A stretch of DNA of 38,348 bases from a virus (IMGVR_UViG_3300032278_000040:1-38348); one strand, 5' to 3'. Positions 21,373 through 30,117 are shown, counted from the stretch's first letter. The notes: generated by a model not told the origin, from the letters alone. Numbers and translations are program-made.

Positions 21373-22194
21373 ATGGCTGTACAGATTCAACTAAGGCGAG
21401 GCACCGCCTCAGCGTGGACCTCGGCCAACCCCACGTTGGCCGCAGGCGAGTTCGCCGTTGAGACAGACACCGACAAGTACAAGATCGGTGACGGCTCAAC
21501 AGCATGGACCTCGCTTGGCTACTCGTCGCTGCCCAGCAACGCATTGGCGACCACTGGTGGAGCAATGACTGGGGCCATAACTACCAATAGCACCTTTGAC
21601 GGTGTAGACATAGCAGTAAGAGATGCAATCCTAACTTCTACCACAACTACTGCTGATGCTGCTTTGCCAAAAGCAGGCGGTGCTATGACGGGAGCAATCA
21701 CAACCAACAGTACCTTTGATGGTGTCGATATTGCTACAAGAGATGCAATCCTGACTTCTACAACTACCACGGCTGGCGCAGCATTACCTAAAGCGGGTGG
21801 GACTTTGAGTGGAGAGATAGTCGCCGCCGATCAGATTATCAGCGCCCCGGTCCTCAAGGACGTTGGGGAAACCTGTGTTGCTAATGCGACATCTGGATCA
21901 ACGGACACCATCTCTCTGACTGACGGCAATGTCCACAACGTAACCCTGACAGCGAACTGTACGTTCACGTTCTCGGCCCCACCTGCCTCTGGAACCTCGG
22001 GTTCGTTCACTTTGTTCCTCAATCAGGACGGTACGGGATCACGCACAGCCACTTGGCCCAACACGGTGAAGTGGGCTGGCGGGACCGCACCTACCCTTAC
22101 AACTACTGCCAGTCGTACTGACATCCTCGTGTTCACGACAATTGACGCCGGAACGATCTGGTACGGAGCAGTTAGTGGGCAGGACTTCTCGTAA
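21373..22194 (+). CDS. Tail fibre, 273 residues, second copy of duplicated cassette
   Basis: The N terminus (MAVQIQLRRGTASAWTSANPTLAAGEFAVETDTDKYKIGDGSTAWTSLGY) is the common phage tail-fibre/major-tropism-type module with the GEFAxETDTxKxKIGDG core. It is followed by tandem repeats of GGAMTGAITTNSTFDGVDIA...RDAILTSTTTTA. The C terminus matches that of the gene at 18703 (APPASGTSGSFTLFLNQDGTGSRTATWPNTVKWAGGTAPTLT...DAGTIWYGAVSG). Together with the gene at 22194 it forms the second cassette copy. Confidence 0.85.
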   Translation: MAVQIQLRRGTASAWTSANPTLAAGEFAVETDTDKYKIGDGSTAWTSLGYSSLPSNALATTGGAMTGAITTNSTFDGVDIAVRDAILTSTTTTADAALPKAGGAMTGAITTNSTFDGVDIATRDAILTSTTTTAGAALPKAGGTLSGEIVAADQIISAPVLKDVGETCVANATSGSTDTISLTDGNVHNVTLTANCTFTFSAPPASGTSGSFTLFLNQDGTGSRTATWPNTVKWAGGTAPTLTTTASRTDILVFTTIDAGTIWYGAVSGQDFS

Positions 22195-23150
22195 TGCCAG
22201 TAGGTGCCGCTAAGTTCGGATTAATGGCAGCCGCTGGTGGCGCTGATGGTCCGCTTGTCGCGTTCGGTGGAATCATTACGCAGTATGAGACCGGAGGAAC
22301 TACTTACAGGGTTCATGCGTTCCGTGGTTCGGGCAAGTTCCTTGTGTCCAGCGGCGCGGCCGATGCTGAGGTTCTACTCGTTGCAGGTGGAGGCGGAGGG
22401 GGCTACGGATGCGGAGGCGGAGGCGGAGGCGGAGGCATTTTGACCGGCACTGTCAGCCTCAGCGCACAGACCTACACGATAGTCGTAGGAGCGGGTGGCA
22501 ACAGGGGTGACTACAGCGTATACGGTGGTGTGCAGGGGTCTACCAGAGTTGGTGGAGACACTGTTGCCTTTGGTGCTACGGCAGATGGTGGTGGCGGAGC
22601 GGGTAACGGTGTAGCCGAGGGCGATCAGGGTGGCGACGGTGGGAACGGTGGCGGATCGTCACACGGAGAAGCCGCATCGTCAGGCACTCAGGGAAACTCT
22701 GGTGGTTTGACCGGGTTCGGGGGATACGCCGGTGCGGCAGGGGCAACAGGTTTCACCAGCAGTGATGAGGTTGGTTCCGGTGGTGGAGGCGCTACTCAAG
22801 CCGGGTCTGTGGGCAGTACCAGCGGCGTTGGTGGTGATGGTGGTGATGGTAAATCTGGTTTGATGGGCGTTACTTCCGCGACTACGATTTATGCGGGTGG
22901 TGGTGCTGGCAGTGTAAACGTAGCCCACTTCGCTGGTACCCAAGACGGTGGAGCAGGCGGTTCTGGTGGTGGCGGCGACGGTGGCGATGGGGATAGCACA
23001 AGTGCGGCACATCCGGGCGACGGAGGCGTACCCAATTCAGGTTCAGGAGGAGGCGGTGGCGCTATCAAAACCGGTGGCGGAGTCTTGAGGTATAACGGTG
23101 GCCTAGGCGGCGCTGGTATCTGCCTGATCCGGTATGAGGTGGATGTGTAA
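22194..23150 (+). CDS. Glycine-rich tail tip protein, 318 residues
   Basis: It begins MPVGAAKFGLMAAAGG, like the beta-propeller gene at 19599. From residue 60 it becomes extremely Gly-rich, with GGG runs and polyglycine-helix-like segments (VLLVAGGGGGG and GGGGGGGGILTG near the start, AGGGAGSV further on). A Cys and Ser-containing variable region follows. It ends GGAGICLIRYEVDV. The layout resembles the Gly-rich adhesin domain (Gly_rich_2 type) of phage receptor-binding proteins. It is likely the variable tip paired with the fibre at 21373. Confidence 0.8.
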   Translation: MPVGAAKFGLMAAAGGADGPLVAFGGIITQYETGGTTYRVHAFRGSGKFLVSSGAADAEVLLVAGGGGGGYGCGGGGGGGGILTGTVSLSAQTYTIVVGAGGNRGDYSVYGGVQGSTRVGGDTVAFGATADGGGGAGNGVAEGDQGGDGGNGGGSSHGEAASSGTQGNSGGLTGFGGYAGAAGATGFTSSDEVGSGGGGATQAGSVGSTSGVGGDGGDGKSGLMGVTSATTIYAGGGAGSVNVAHFAGTQDGGAGGSGGGGDGGDGDSTSAAHPGDGGVPNSGSGGGGGAIKTGGGVLRYNGGLGGAGICLIRYEVDV

Positions 23151-23755
23151 TGGCTGATCCCGGTTATATCAACCCCGATACGAATGTTCTAACCGACCCT
23201 GAGTCGTGGGTTGCTTTGGCGTCCACAACACTCGGGTCGGACACAGGGTCTATCTCGTTTACATCACCCGACGACGGTAGTTCTAAGGACTGGTCCCAAT
23301 TCATGGACATCGTGGCGATCATGTATTGGCGAGGTGCCCACAGCCATGTGATGCGGACGGGGTTACTACAACTCAATGGCGACACAACTGCCGGTAACTA
23401 CGTTATCCAAACCTTGTTCGGTGACGGGTCAAGTGTCACCGCTTTGACATGGCAAGAGAATGGCTTAGCCTACGGAGGTTTGATCGCTGATGGTGCGGAC
23501 GCTGGTGCTTTCACGTCTACGATAGCAACATTCTTCGATATAAACAGCGGCAAATACAAGTCCTTTTTTGTGCAGAGTGCTAGTGACTGGGATTCGGGCG
23601 ACCCCGATCCTAGCGCAGGCAAGGCCCAGATAACAATGGGGACTTACAAGAAACAGGCTCCTATCACTCAGATCCTGTTCAAGGCCGACGCTGGCGACCT
23701 CAAAGCCGCCTCTCGCATCGACCTGTTTGGTGTTCTACCAAGGATGGTGTCGTAA
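23150..23755 (+). CDS. Beta-rich tail protein, 201 residues
   Basis: The sequence SWVALASTTLGSDTGSISFTSPDDGSSKDWSQFMDIVAIMYWRG starts a beta-sandwich-like domain that matches a common environmental-phage tail-protein type. The strand order (xSISF...W...MDI) resembles that of the next two genes, so the three are likely a divergent family. It starts with TAATG and overlaps the previous gene. Probable minor tail or receptor-binding protein. Confidence 0.7.
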   Translation: MADPGYINPDTNVLTDPESWVALASTTLGSDTGSISFTSPDDGSSKDWSQFMDIVAIMYWRGAHSHVMRTGLLQLNGDTTAGNYVIQTLFGDGSSVTALTWQENGLAYGGLIADGADAGAFTSTIATFFDINSGKYKSFFVQSASDWDSGDPDPSAGKAQITMGTYKKQAPITQILFKADAGDLKAASRIDLFGVLPRMVS

Positions 23756-24267
23756 TGGCTGTTGTAGAAGCAATCGCCACAACATATTTGGAGGCTGACA
23801 CTACGACTGTGACGTTCAGTTCGCTCGGCTCCTACGAGCATCTGCAACTACGAGGCAGTGTTCACACAACCCGCTCTTCATCATTGGAGCCTGTCGCCGT
23901 CCAGTTCAATCTGGACACTGGCAACAACTACCAGACACACAAGATGTACGGCAACGGCTCCTCAACAGCGGCGGGTAGTGAGGTAAGCCACGCACGGGCG
24001 CATGTGGCTGCGTGGATGCCGACTAGTACAGCGGTTAGTTCCTACTATGGCAATTTCGTCTGTGACATCTTGGATTACCGAAACGGATCGAAGAACACGA
24101 CCCTTAACTTTGTCTCGGGCACGATTGGAGATTCCCCCTATGTGGTATTCGGTAGTGGCCTGTGGGATAATGTTGCTGCGGTTACCCAGTTCAAGATATA
24201 CCCGAACAACGGATCAGATTTCGCCCGTGGCACCGAGTTCACCCTCTACGGACTGACGGATTCCTGA
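23755..24267 (+). CDS. Beta-rich tail protein, 170 residues
   Basis: The segment TTTVTFSSLGSYEHLQLRGSVHTTRSSSLEPVAVQFNLDTGNNYQTHKMYGNGSS is typical of this tail-protein type, with a YEHLQLRG core. It ends in YPNNGSDFARGTEFTLYGLTDS, close to the end of the next gene (VVGTSVTLYGVTNDA). The two are clear paralogues. TAATG and TGATG overlaps show tight coupling. Probable minor tail or receptor-binding protein. Confidence 0.7.
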   Translation: MAVVEAIATTYLEADTTTVTFSSLGSYEHLQLRGSVHTTRSSSLEPVAVQFNLDTGNNYQTHKMYGNGSSTAAGSEVSHARAHVAAWMPTSTAVSSYYGNFVCDILDYRNGSKNTTLNFVSGTIGDSPYVVFGSGLWDNVAAVTQFKIYPNNGSDFARGTEFTLYGLTDS

Positions 24268-24797
24268 TGGCTGTTTTCACTGTAATTCAATCAACCACGT
24301 TGGGTGATACCGCTCAGAGCATCACCATGAGTAGCATTCCGTCGTCTTATGACCATCTGTATTTGACAGCATCCACCCGTGAAGGTGGTAGCGCCACCGG
24401 TGCCTACATGGAGTTTCGCTTCAACGATAGTAGTAGCCCTTACTCCAACACCTACCTTGAGGCATACCACTCATCTGGACACCCCATCACCAGTCGTGAC
24501 ACAGCAGTTGGGGATGTTATTGGCAAGACTGGGGCAGGTGGTGTGCTCGCTGACACGTTTAGTAACATTATTATGTGGATTCCCCACTATGCGAATACAT
24601 CCAACGGTAAACAGGTGTTCATACAGTCGGCCTGTCCGAACAACACCACTTCTAGTGCTGACTGGTTCCTAAGATTGACCGCAGGGTTATGGAACAATAC
24701 GGCAGCGATCAACAAGTTCAGGATGCAGGGCGCTGGCGGGCCAGAGATGGTAGTCGGTACGAGCGTAACTTTGTACGGTGTAACCAACGACGCTTAG
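24267..24797 (+). CDS. Beta-rich tail protein, 176 residues
   Basis: The core SITMSSIPSSYDHLYLTASTREGGSATGAYMEFRFNDSSSPYSNT matches that of the preceding gene, and both end in a (T/S)xxTLYGxT motif. It is the third of three adjacent genes of one type. The gene is within the coupled fibre operon. Probable minor tail or receptor-binding protein. Confidence 0.7.
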   Translation: MAVFTVIQSTTLGDTAQSITMSSIPSSYDHLYLTASTREGGSATGAYMEFRFNDSSSPYSNTYLEAYHSSGHPITSRDTAVGDVIGKTGAGGVLADTFSNIIMWIPHYANTSNGKQVFIQSACPNNTTSSADWFLRLTAGLWNNTAAINKFRMQGAGGPEMVVGTSVTLYGVTNDA

Positions 24798-24807
24798 GAG
24801 CGTAGAA

Positions 24808-25206
24808 ATGCCAAGATATAAGGTAGTCGATAATGTGCGGAGTCAGTTGACCGCTGAAGAAGAAGCGCAACTGGACGCCGATGCTGCGGCCCTTGACCTC
24901 AATCTGGACTCTGTCAGGCAGCAGCGTGACAGCCTGTTGCGTGGCTCCGACTGGACACAGATCGGTGACGCCGCCCTAGGCGACCATACCGCTGTGGAAT
25001 GGGCGACGTATCGTGAAGAGTTGCGGGATCTGCCATCTACGACAGATCGTCAATCGCTTATTGTATGGCCTGAAGACCCACCTACTGCGAAAATCACTCG
25101 CAAGACAGCAGCAGGCGACGCTGCACGGCAGGCGTCCATGGACGGTGGCGGCACTGACGAAGAGGCTCAGGCTGCATACGACACGGCTTACGCCGCAACA
25201 GACTAG
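24808..25206 (+). CDS. Tail-fibre assembly chaperone-like protein, 132 residues
   Basis: The core RQQRDSLLRGSDWTQIGDAALGD...WATYREELRDLPSTTDRQSLIVWPEDPP is the pattern of phage tail-assembly chaperone-like proteins (LRxxRDxLLxxSDWT and YRxxLRDLP...WPxxP). It is the last gene of the fibre run, a usual position for a fibre chaperone. The C-terminal tail is an Ala/Asp-rich helix. The start at 24808 follows an AGGAG site. Confidence 0.8.
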   Translation: MPRYKVVDNVRSQLTAEEEAQLDADAAALDLNLDSVRQQRDSLLRGSDWTQIGDAALGDHTAVEWATYREELRDLPSTTDRQSLIVWPEDPPTAKITRKTAAGDAARQASMDGGGTDEEAQAAYDTAYAATD

Positions 25207-25209
25207 TGG

Positions 25210-25215
25210 TAGAAT
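25210..25215 (+). promoter_or_regulatory. -10 box TAGAAT before the membrane/lipoprotein operon
   Basis: GG-TAGAAT-AG starts just after the stop of the fibre chaperone gene. It is followed by a short leader and a GAAGGGGG ribosome site before the ATG at 25248. It fits the same -10 form as the leaderless promoters but drives a leadered mRNA. Confidence 0.5.
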
Positions 25216-25247
25216 AGAGTCTACTTAGTGTTTGAAGGGGGTGTCCG

Positions 25248-25676
25248 ATGGGCCACCAAGAATCCCTACAAAGCGCTAAACAAAAGATTGATGAGGTCCT
25301 ACAAGACCTCCCCGGCACCACATCCAAGGCATCAGTAGGTATACAGTTAAAGTCAACACAGTCCTTGCTTGATAAGGCCAAGGACAACATCGCCTATGTT
25401 CTTGGGCTGCCTACTGCCATCACAGGAGCATTTGGCTTCCTGTGGAACTCTTCCTCTGATGAGGCCGCCCTCCAGTATCAGGTTGACCAGTTAGAGGCCG
25501 CTGTAGCCGATCTGAAGGCCGAGGGGGACCTTCTGGGGGGAGGGGTCAAGAACTGGTCTCTGAACCCCTCAGACGCCCCCGGTGGCTCTCTGACGGCAAT
25601 CCTAGTGGCTATGGGTATCCTAGTCCTTCTGGGGTTGCTATTCTGGTACCAGAACCGACGTAAGCAACGACAGTGA
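25248..25676 (+). CDS. Membrane protein, 142 residues
   Basis: The first 50 residues look helical and contain SLQSAKQKIDEVLQDL and SLLDKAKDNIAYVLG. A possible weak hydrophobic stretch lies near 50-67 (YVLGLPTAITGAFGFLW). A clear membrane helix follows at about 113-135 (SLTAILVAMGILVLLGLLFWY), and a basic tail NRRKQRQ ends the protein, so the C terminus is likely cytoplasmic. It overlaps the GTG start of the giant lipoprotein gene (GTGA). The two are likely to act together, perhaps at the cell envelope. Confidence 0.75.
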   Translation: MGHQESLQSAKQKIDEVLQDLPGTTSKASVGIQLKSTQSLLDKAKDNIAYVLGLPTAITGAFGFLWNSSSDEAALQYQVDQLEAAVADLKAEGDLLGGGVKNWSLNPSDAPGGSLTAILVAMGILVLLGLLFWYQNRRKQRQ

Positions 25677-28600
25677 GGCGGCTCTCGGCGGTGTTAGCCG
25701 CCGGGGCACTCTTCTTTGCAGGGTGTTCTCCCGGCGGGGTTCCAGAAGAAGTTAGTACTCCGATACTCTTCCCAGAAGTGGTAGAGACCACTACTACCCC
25801 CCCTACGACGGTCCCAGATAGCCCTATCCCATCTACCACGACCATACCCCTACCCCCTACTACTACTACTACCCCACAGGTGGTGGAAGATAGCCCCGCC
25901 CCGGTTGGGCACGCTCTTACGTTCACCCCGGAGGAGGACTTCTTTTCCTTTGAGAACTTCGGGGGTGGTGAGGCACCTGCTGATCTGACGGTCAACATGG
26001 CTCGTCGCTTGTATGGTGACGATCAGGTATGTTCTGAGGTGACGGACAACAGGTGTACACCATATCCGGTGATTCTCCAGTTGATCTCACAAGCCAACCG
26101 GTCCATGCGCGGGGGTCTTTGTGAGGGTTTGGCCGTTCTCAGCCTCCGCTTGGCAGGGGATCTGAAGACGTTGGCGTCGTTCCAAGGGACCGACACCGTC
26201 GCCCAGTTGATAAAGGCTGACCCGGCGCTCCTGTCGGAGATCGCCTACTGGTACGTCACTCAGTTCGCCATAGAGGTTCAGCAGGAGGCGTCCTCCTATC
26301 TGGAGATGTCCCCCAAGCAACTGGCTGAGGTGCTGCTGTATGACTTTGCTGAGTCCGAGGCTGGGAACAAGTACACCGGGTTCACTATGGGTATCTACTC
26401 CGAGCACGGCGGTCACGCTGTCACTCCATACAAGGTGGTGCAGGTCCCGACCGGGTACCGGATCTACGTTTACGACAGTAACTGGCCCTCCTCTGAGCGG
26501 TGGATAGATGTGGACGAGGACGGCTGGGTGTATGCCCTCGCTTCCACAAACCCCACCGAGCAGTCCGAAGCGTGGTCTGGGGGCACGGGAACTATGGAGT
26601 TGACCCCCATGAGTGTCCGTAGTGGCCCGTTCACCTGTGGGTTCTGCCCACAGGAAGGAACGACCAAGTCAGGGACGCTGCTTACGGTCGCTGCGTCAGG
26701 AAGCAAGCAGATGAGCCTTAAGATTGTCACGGAGAGTGGTCAAAGGCTGGGGTACTACGACGAAGGGTTTGTCAATGAGATCCCCGGTGCCACCTACCGC
26801 TACCTGATCTCAGGCCCCTCAACGTCTGATCCGGTGCTGGTGTTCCTGCCACCAGACGTGGAGTCATTCACCGCTGACGTTGAGGAGATAGATGTTCCCG
26901 CCCCGGAGGCTGTGGCAGATGCCACGATTTTAGGAGAAATCCCCAGCCCGGTTCCAGATGGTAATGGGATGGAACCCCCAGAGCAGGAACAGGAGGACTC
27001 TAACACCCAGAGGTTCTCTTTGCTAGTACTGAACGAAGAAAAGTCAGTTCAGATTGAAGCCACTGTGGACGAGGTCGCCGTTGAAGAAGAGGAAACTCAG
27101 TCCCTCCTCTCGTTCTCCGAGGCATCGGTGGAGGTTGCGGAGATTGAGGAAGCCACGGTCGCTATCGCCATAGACGCCCTTTCGGTTGAGGTGGAACTGG
27201 ATGAGGGACAGCAAATAGAACTGGTGTTCGCAGAGGAAAGTGACACTGACGAGCCAGAGATATTGGACCTGTCCATTCAGGATGCTCAGGGAGAGGTCCT
27301 AGCCGAGGTAGTGGTGGACGTGTCTGCTTACCGTGTGGAGACCACTACCCCCTCACGGGATGAGCCAGATAGCCCCATCCCAGAACCGGTGATACAGCCC
27401 GTTCGTCTTGAGATCACTTATGATGAGGTACTGGCCGAGGTAGTGCAAGAGGAAGAGGAGATCGAAGAGTGGGTTGCCTCTGACGCTGAGTACTTTCAAG
27501 CCGTAGCCGAGGGCCGCTTGGAAGAGGTACTTGGGGAGACATGGGTAGAGGAGATTGAGGAAATAGGTGACTGGGAACCGTTGGAGACGGATAGTGACTT
27601 CGATCTGGTGGAGGTCATACTTAGCGTGGACGAGGAGTACTGGGAAGATGAGCAGTGGGAGGCGGAGGATTTTGACGACGAGTATTTTGAGGAGCAGGAG
27701 GAGGAGTTTTTAGAGTTCTTCAACGAAGAGATAGAACTAGAGGAAGTCCTTGAGTTCGTAGAGGAACTAGAGGTTGACGAGTACTGGGAGGCTGAGATAG
27801 AGTTAGAGGAACCTGAACCCGAGCCCGAACCGGAGGTTGTCCCAGATCCCGAGCCCGAGGAAGAAGACGAATGGATAGAAAGCGACGAGAGTACAGAGGG
27901 AGAACTGGAAGACGAGAGTACAGAGGGAGAACTGGAAGACGAGAGTATAGAACCAGAACCAGAACCCGAGGTAGAGGAAGAACCAGAACTAGATGAGGAA
28001 GAACCGGAAGTTGAAGAACAGCCCGAGGAAGAACCGGAGGTCCCTGCTGAAACAGAAGAAGATCCAGCGCCAGAACCGGAGGAAGAAGAACCTGAACCGG
28101 AGGTTGTCCCAGAGCCAGAGGACAGTGACCCCGAAGAGGGTAGTGACCCCGACCCCGACCCCGACCCCGAAGAGGACAATGACCCCGAACCCGAACCCCC
28201 CGAAGAGCAGGACTACGAGGATAGTGCCCCCGAAGAAGACGACCACGTCGAAGTGGAAGAAGATCCTGAGGGGTCCGAAGAGCCTGAGCAGCCCGAAGAG
28301 CCCGAAGAGGAGATTCTCCCTGAAGTAGAAGAAGAGCCCACCCCCGATCCCGATCCCGAGGTTGTCCCAGAACCCACTCCCGACCCCGAGCCTGAGGTTG
28401 CCCCAGAGCCTGAACCGGTTGATCCCTACGAAGGTTGGGGCGACCTTCCACCGGGGTATGCGACATGGGGCGACTTTGAACAGGAGGTCGCAGCGGGGAT
28501 AGTCGCCCCCGCCTTCGCCGCGATCTTCCTGCCCGAAGACGTGGCAGCGGAGATCATCCCGGTCGCTGTTTATGTAGTGACCGGACCCATCTACGTGCCG

Positions 28601-29845
28601 ACCGCCACCTACGAGTACACCGACACCCCTATATCTGAAATCCTGTCGACTGAGGTCTCCACGGCTCAGACTGGCACGACTACCACTACGGAAGTAACCG
28701 GCACGGAGGTTACGGGCACCGAAGTCACCGGTACAGAGGTAACTGGTACAAACGTCACCGGCACAGAAGTCACTGCTACGAACGTCACTGGCACGGTAGT
28801 CACAGCAGATACAACCTCTATATTGAGCCGTGACGCAAATGACGGCCATTGGCACACTTGGGAGACAACGGAGACTTCGACTGCCACCACGACGGCCACG
28901 ACCACGGAGACTACGACAGCGGTTACGACCGCTACGACCACGGATATTACGACCGCTACGACCACGGCTACGACGGTTACTGACACCCTTGTCGATACTA
29001 CGACCGTGGTAGCCCGTACCGGATCGGACATGGAGACCTGTACCTTCTACGACGGCGTTGCCGCCGGATGCGCCACCGTGCGCGGGTGGAACCCTGAAAC
29101 GACGACAGCCAACACAGGCGACGCCTACACGGAAGCCAGCACTACGAGCGCCACGGCGGATGTTGTGACAAGTGCCACTACCAGCGCTACGGCAGATGTC
29201 GTCACGAGTGCCACAGCGGACGTTGTGACGACTGCGACTACAACGGCGAGCGAACAGGTTGAACAGGGCTGCTCCGAGGGCGGCTGGACCGGGATGGGAG
29301 ATTGGTGCATCGTCTCATCCGGTGGTCGCAACGACCATGACATGATCCAGTTCACTTTGGACGAGACGACGAATGTCGACATCAACGCTGAGTCAAACCT
29401 GACCTATCAACAGTTCGTTGCTGGCAACCATGAGTACGGCGATCCTTATATCTACCTGAACGAAGACAATAACTCTGACGAGGGGGATCATACGGGAGAT
29501 GAAAGCGCAATCACGGTTGGCAGTCTCATTGAATCAGACGATGACGGTGGCCGGGATTGTCCGACAAGCGGTAGCGGTGGAACATGCCAAGTCCCAAATA
29601 GTAGTTGGACTGATCCCGACGAAACTCCCACTGTGAGAGCATGTGTTAGTACCGGTACCGATTGTACGGGTCTTGTCGTAGGCGACCTGACTACCGGAGT
29701 CGCAGTCATCGACAACCCGAGCGATACTTGGGACAGCCGCATTGAGCGTCTTGACCTGCCCGCAGGCGATTACGTGGTGCGTGGCTCTGTTTACAGCACA
29801 GGGCACGACGGCTGGTATAGACTCACTATTAGTGAGGCCGAATAA
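25673..29845 (+). CDS. Giant lipoprotein, 1390 residues, with papain-like domain and acidic stalk
   Basis: The N terminus (MRRLSAVLAAGALFFAGC) is a lipoprotein signal with lipobox, so C18 would be lipidated. Residues 35-75 are a Thr/Pro linker. Residues about 130-275 look like a papain-fold peptidase: GLCEGL (C150), GGHAV (H248) and YDSN (D268/N270). Residues about 440-930 are extremely acidic, Glu/Pro-rich, partly as EPEPEPE runs. Residues about 1005-1045 carry repeated EVTGT units, and a Thr-rich segment follows to about 1120. The C-terminal 150 residues resemble a PPC-like beta domain. An envelope-anchored role is inferred from the signal. Such a protein is unusual in a phage. It starts GTG in a GTGA overlap and is followed by a ferredoxin at TAATG. 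Confidence 0.8.
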   Translation: MRRLSAVLAAGALFFAGCSPGGVPEEVSTPILFPEVVETTTTPPTTVPDSPIPSTTTIPLPPTTTTTPQVVEDSPAPVGHALTFTPEEDFFSFENFGGGEAPADLTVNMARRLYGDDQVCSEVTDNRCTPYPVILQLISQANRSMRGGLCEGLAVLSLRLAGDLKTLASFQGTDTVAQLIKADPALLSEIAYWYVTQFAIEVQQEASSYLEMSPKQLAEVLLYDFAESEAGNKYTGFTMGIYSEHGGHAVTPYKVVQVPTGYRIYVYDSNWPSSERWIDVDEDGWVYALASTNPTEQSEAWSGGTGTMELTPMSVRSGPFTCGFCPQEGTTKSGTLLTVAASGSKQMSLKIVTESGQRLGYYDEGFVNEIPGATYRYLISGPSTSDPVLVFLPPDVESFTADVEEIDVPAPEAVADATILGEIPSPVPDGNGMEPPEQEQEDSNTQRFSLLVLNEEKSVQIEATVDEVAVEEEETQSLLSFSEASVEVAEIEEATVAIAIDALSVEVELDEGQQIELVFAEESDTDEPEILDLSIQDAQGEVLAEVVVDVSAYRVETTTPSRDEPDSPIPEPVIQPVRLEITYDEVLAEVVQEEEEIEEWVASDAEYFQAVAEGRLEEVLGETWVEEIEEIGDWEPLETDSDFDLVEVILSVDEEYWEDEQWEAEDFDDEYFEEQEEEFLEFFNEEIELEEVLEFVEELEVDEYWEAEIELEEPEPEPEPEVVPDPEPEEEDEWIESDESTEGELEDESTEGELEDESIEPEPEPEVEEEPELDEEEPEVEEQPEEEPEVPAETEEDPAPEPEEEEPEPEVVPEPEDSDPEEGSDPDPDPDPEEDNDPEPEPPEEQDYEDSAPEEDDHVEVEEDPEGSEEPEQPEEPEEEILPEVEEEPTPDPDPEVVPEPTPDPEPEVAPEPEPVDPYEGWGDLPPGYATWGDFEQEVAAGIVAPAFAAIFLPEDVAAEIIPVAVYVVTGPIYVPTATYEYTDTPISEILSTEVSTAQTGTTTTTEVTGTEVTGTEVTGTEVTGTNVTGTEVTATNVTGTVVTADTTSILSRDANDGHWHTWETTETSTATTTATTTETTTAVTTATTTDITTATTTATTVTDTLVDTTTVVARTGSDMETCTFYDGVAAGCATVRGWNPETTTANTGDAYTEASTTSATADVVTSATTSATADVVTSATADVVTTATTTASEQVEQGCSEGGWTGMGDWCIVSSGGRNDHDMIQFTLDETTNVDINAESNLTYQQFVAGNHEYGDPYIYLNEDNNSDEGDHTGDESAITVGSLIESDDDGGRDCPTSGSGGTCQVPNSSWTDPDETPTVRACVSTGTDCTGLVVGDLTTGVAVIDNPSDTWDSRIERLDLPAGDYVVRGSVYSTGHDGWYRLTISEAE
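27884..27937 (+). repeat. 27-bp in-frame tandem repeat
   Basis: Two exact 27-bp units lie at 27884-27910 and 27911-27937, with a partial third copy after them. They encode a repeated nine-residue acidic unit (DESTEGELE) in the stalk of the giant lipoprotein. Confidence 0.85.
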
Positions 29846-30117
29846 TGAAAGTCTGGATCGACCAAGACCTCTGTACCGGTGACGGCCTGTGCGCCGAGAT
29901 ATGTCCTGACATCTTTGAGATGCACGACGACGGGTTGGCCTACGTCAAGGAAGTTGGGTGGCCGACCATGTACGGACCCGACGGAGCAGCCAAGGGTGAA
30001 CCCGTCTACCAGATGGCTACGGGTCTGGCCGGTGTCCCTGAGGAGCATTTGGAGGCTGTCATTGAATCGGCAGACGAGTGCCCCGGAGAGTGCATCTACA
30101 TAGAACTGGTGGAGTGA
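29845..30117 (+). CDS. Ferredoxin, 90 residues
   Basis: This is a small electron carrier. Motif C10-x2-D13-x2-C16-x3-C20-P lies at the N terminus, and CP (C79-P80) near the C terminus, with ESADECPGECIYIE typical of actinobacterial ferredoxins. The second ligand position is Asp, as in Pyrococcus furiosus ferredoxin (D14), where the cluster is a [4Fe-4S] with one Asp ligand; it can also hold [3Fe-4S]. C20 is the usual disulfide or spare cysteine. An insert at about 40-58 separates the two halves. The start overlaps the lipoprotein stop (TAATG). The electron donor and acceptor are unknown; no partner oxidoreductase is visible nearby. Confidence 0.9.
   Translation: MKVWIDQDLCTGDGLCAEICPDIFEMHDDGLAYVKEVGWPTMYGPDGAAKGEPVYQMATGLAGVPEEHLEAVIESADECPGECIYIELVE

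Noticed and set aside
18703-23150. Diversity-generating retroelement acting on the fibre tips
   Set aside because: No reverse transcriptase, template repeat or adenine-biased variable repeat is visible in the window.
27496-28855. Long open frames on the minus strand opposite the acidic stalk of the giant lipoprotein, with Ser-rich and Leu/Arg-rich products
   Set aside because: They are by-products of Glu/Pro-rich codon use on the plus strand. They have low-complexity sequence, no ribosome sites and no recognisable domains.
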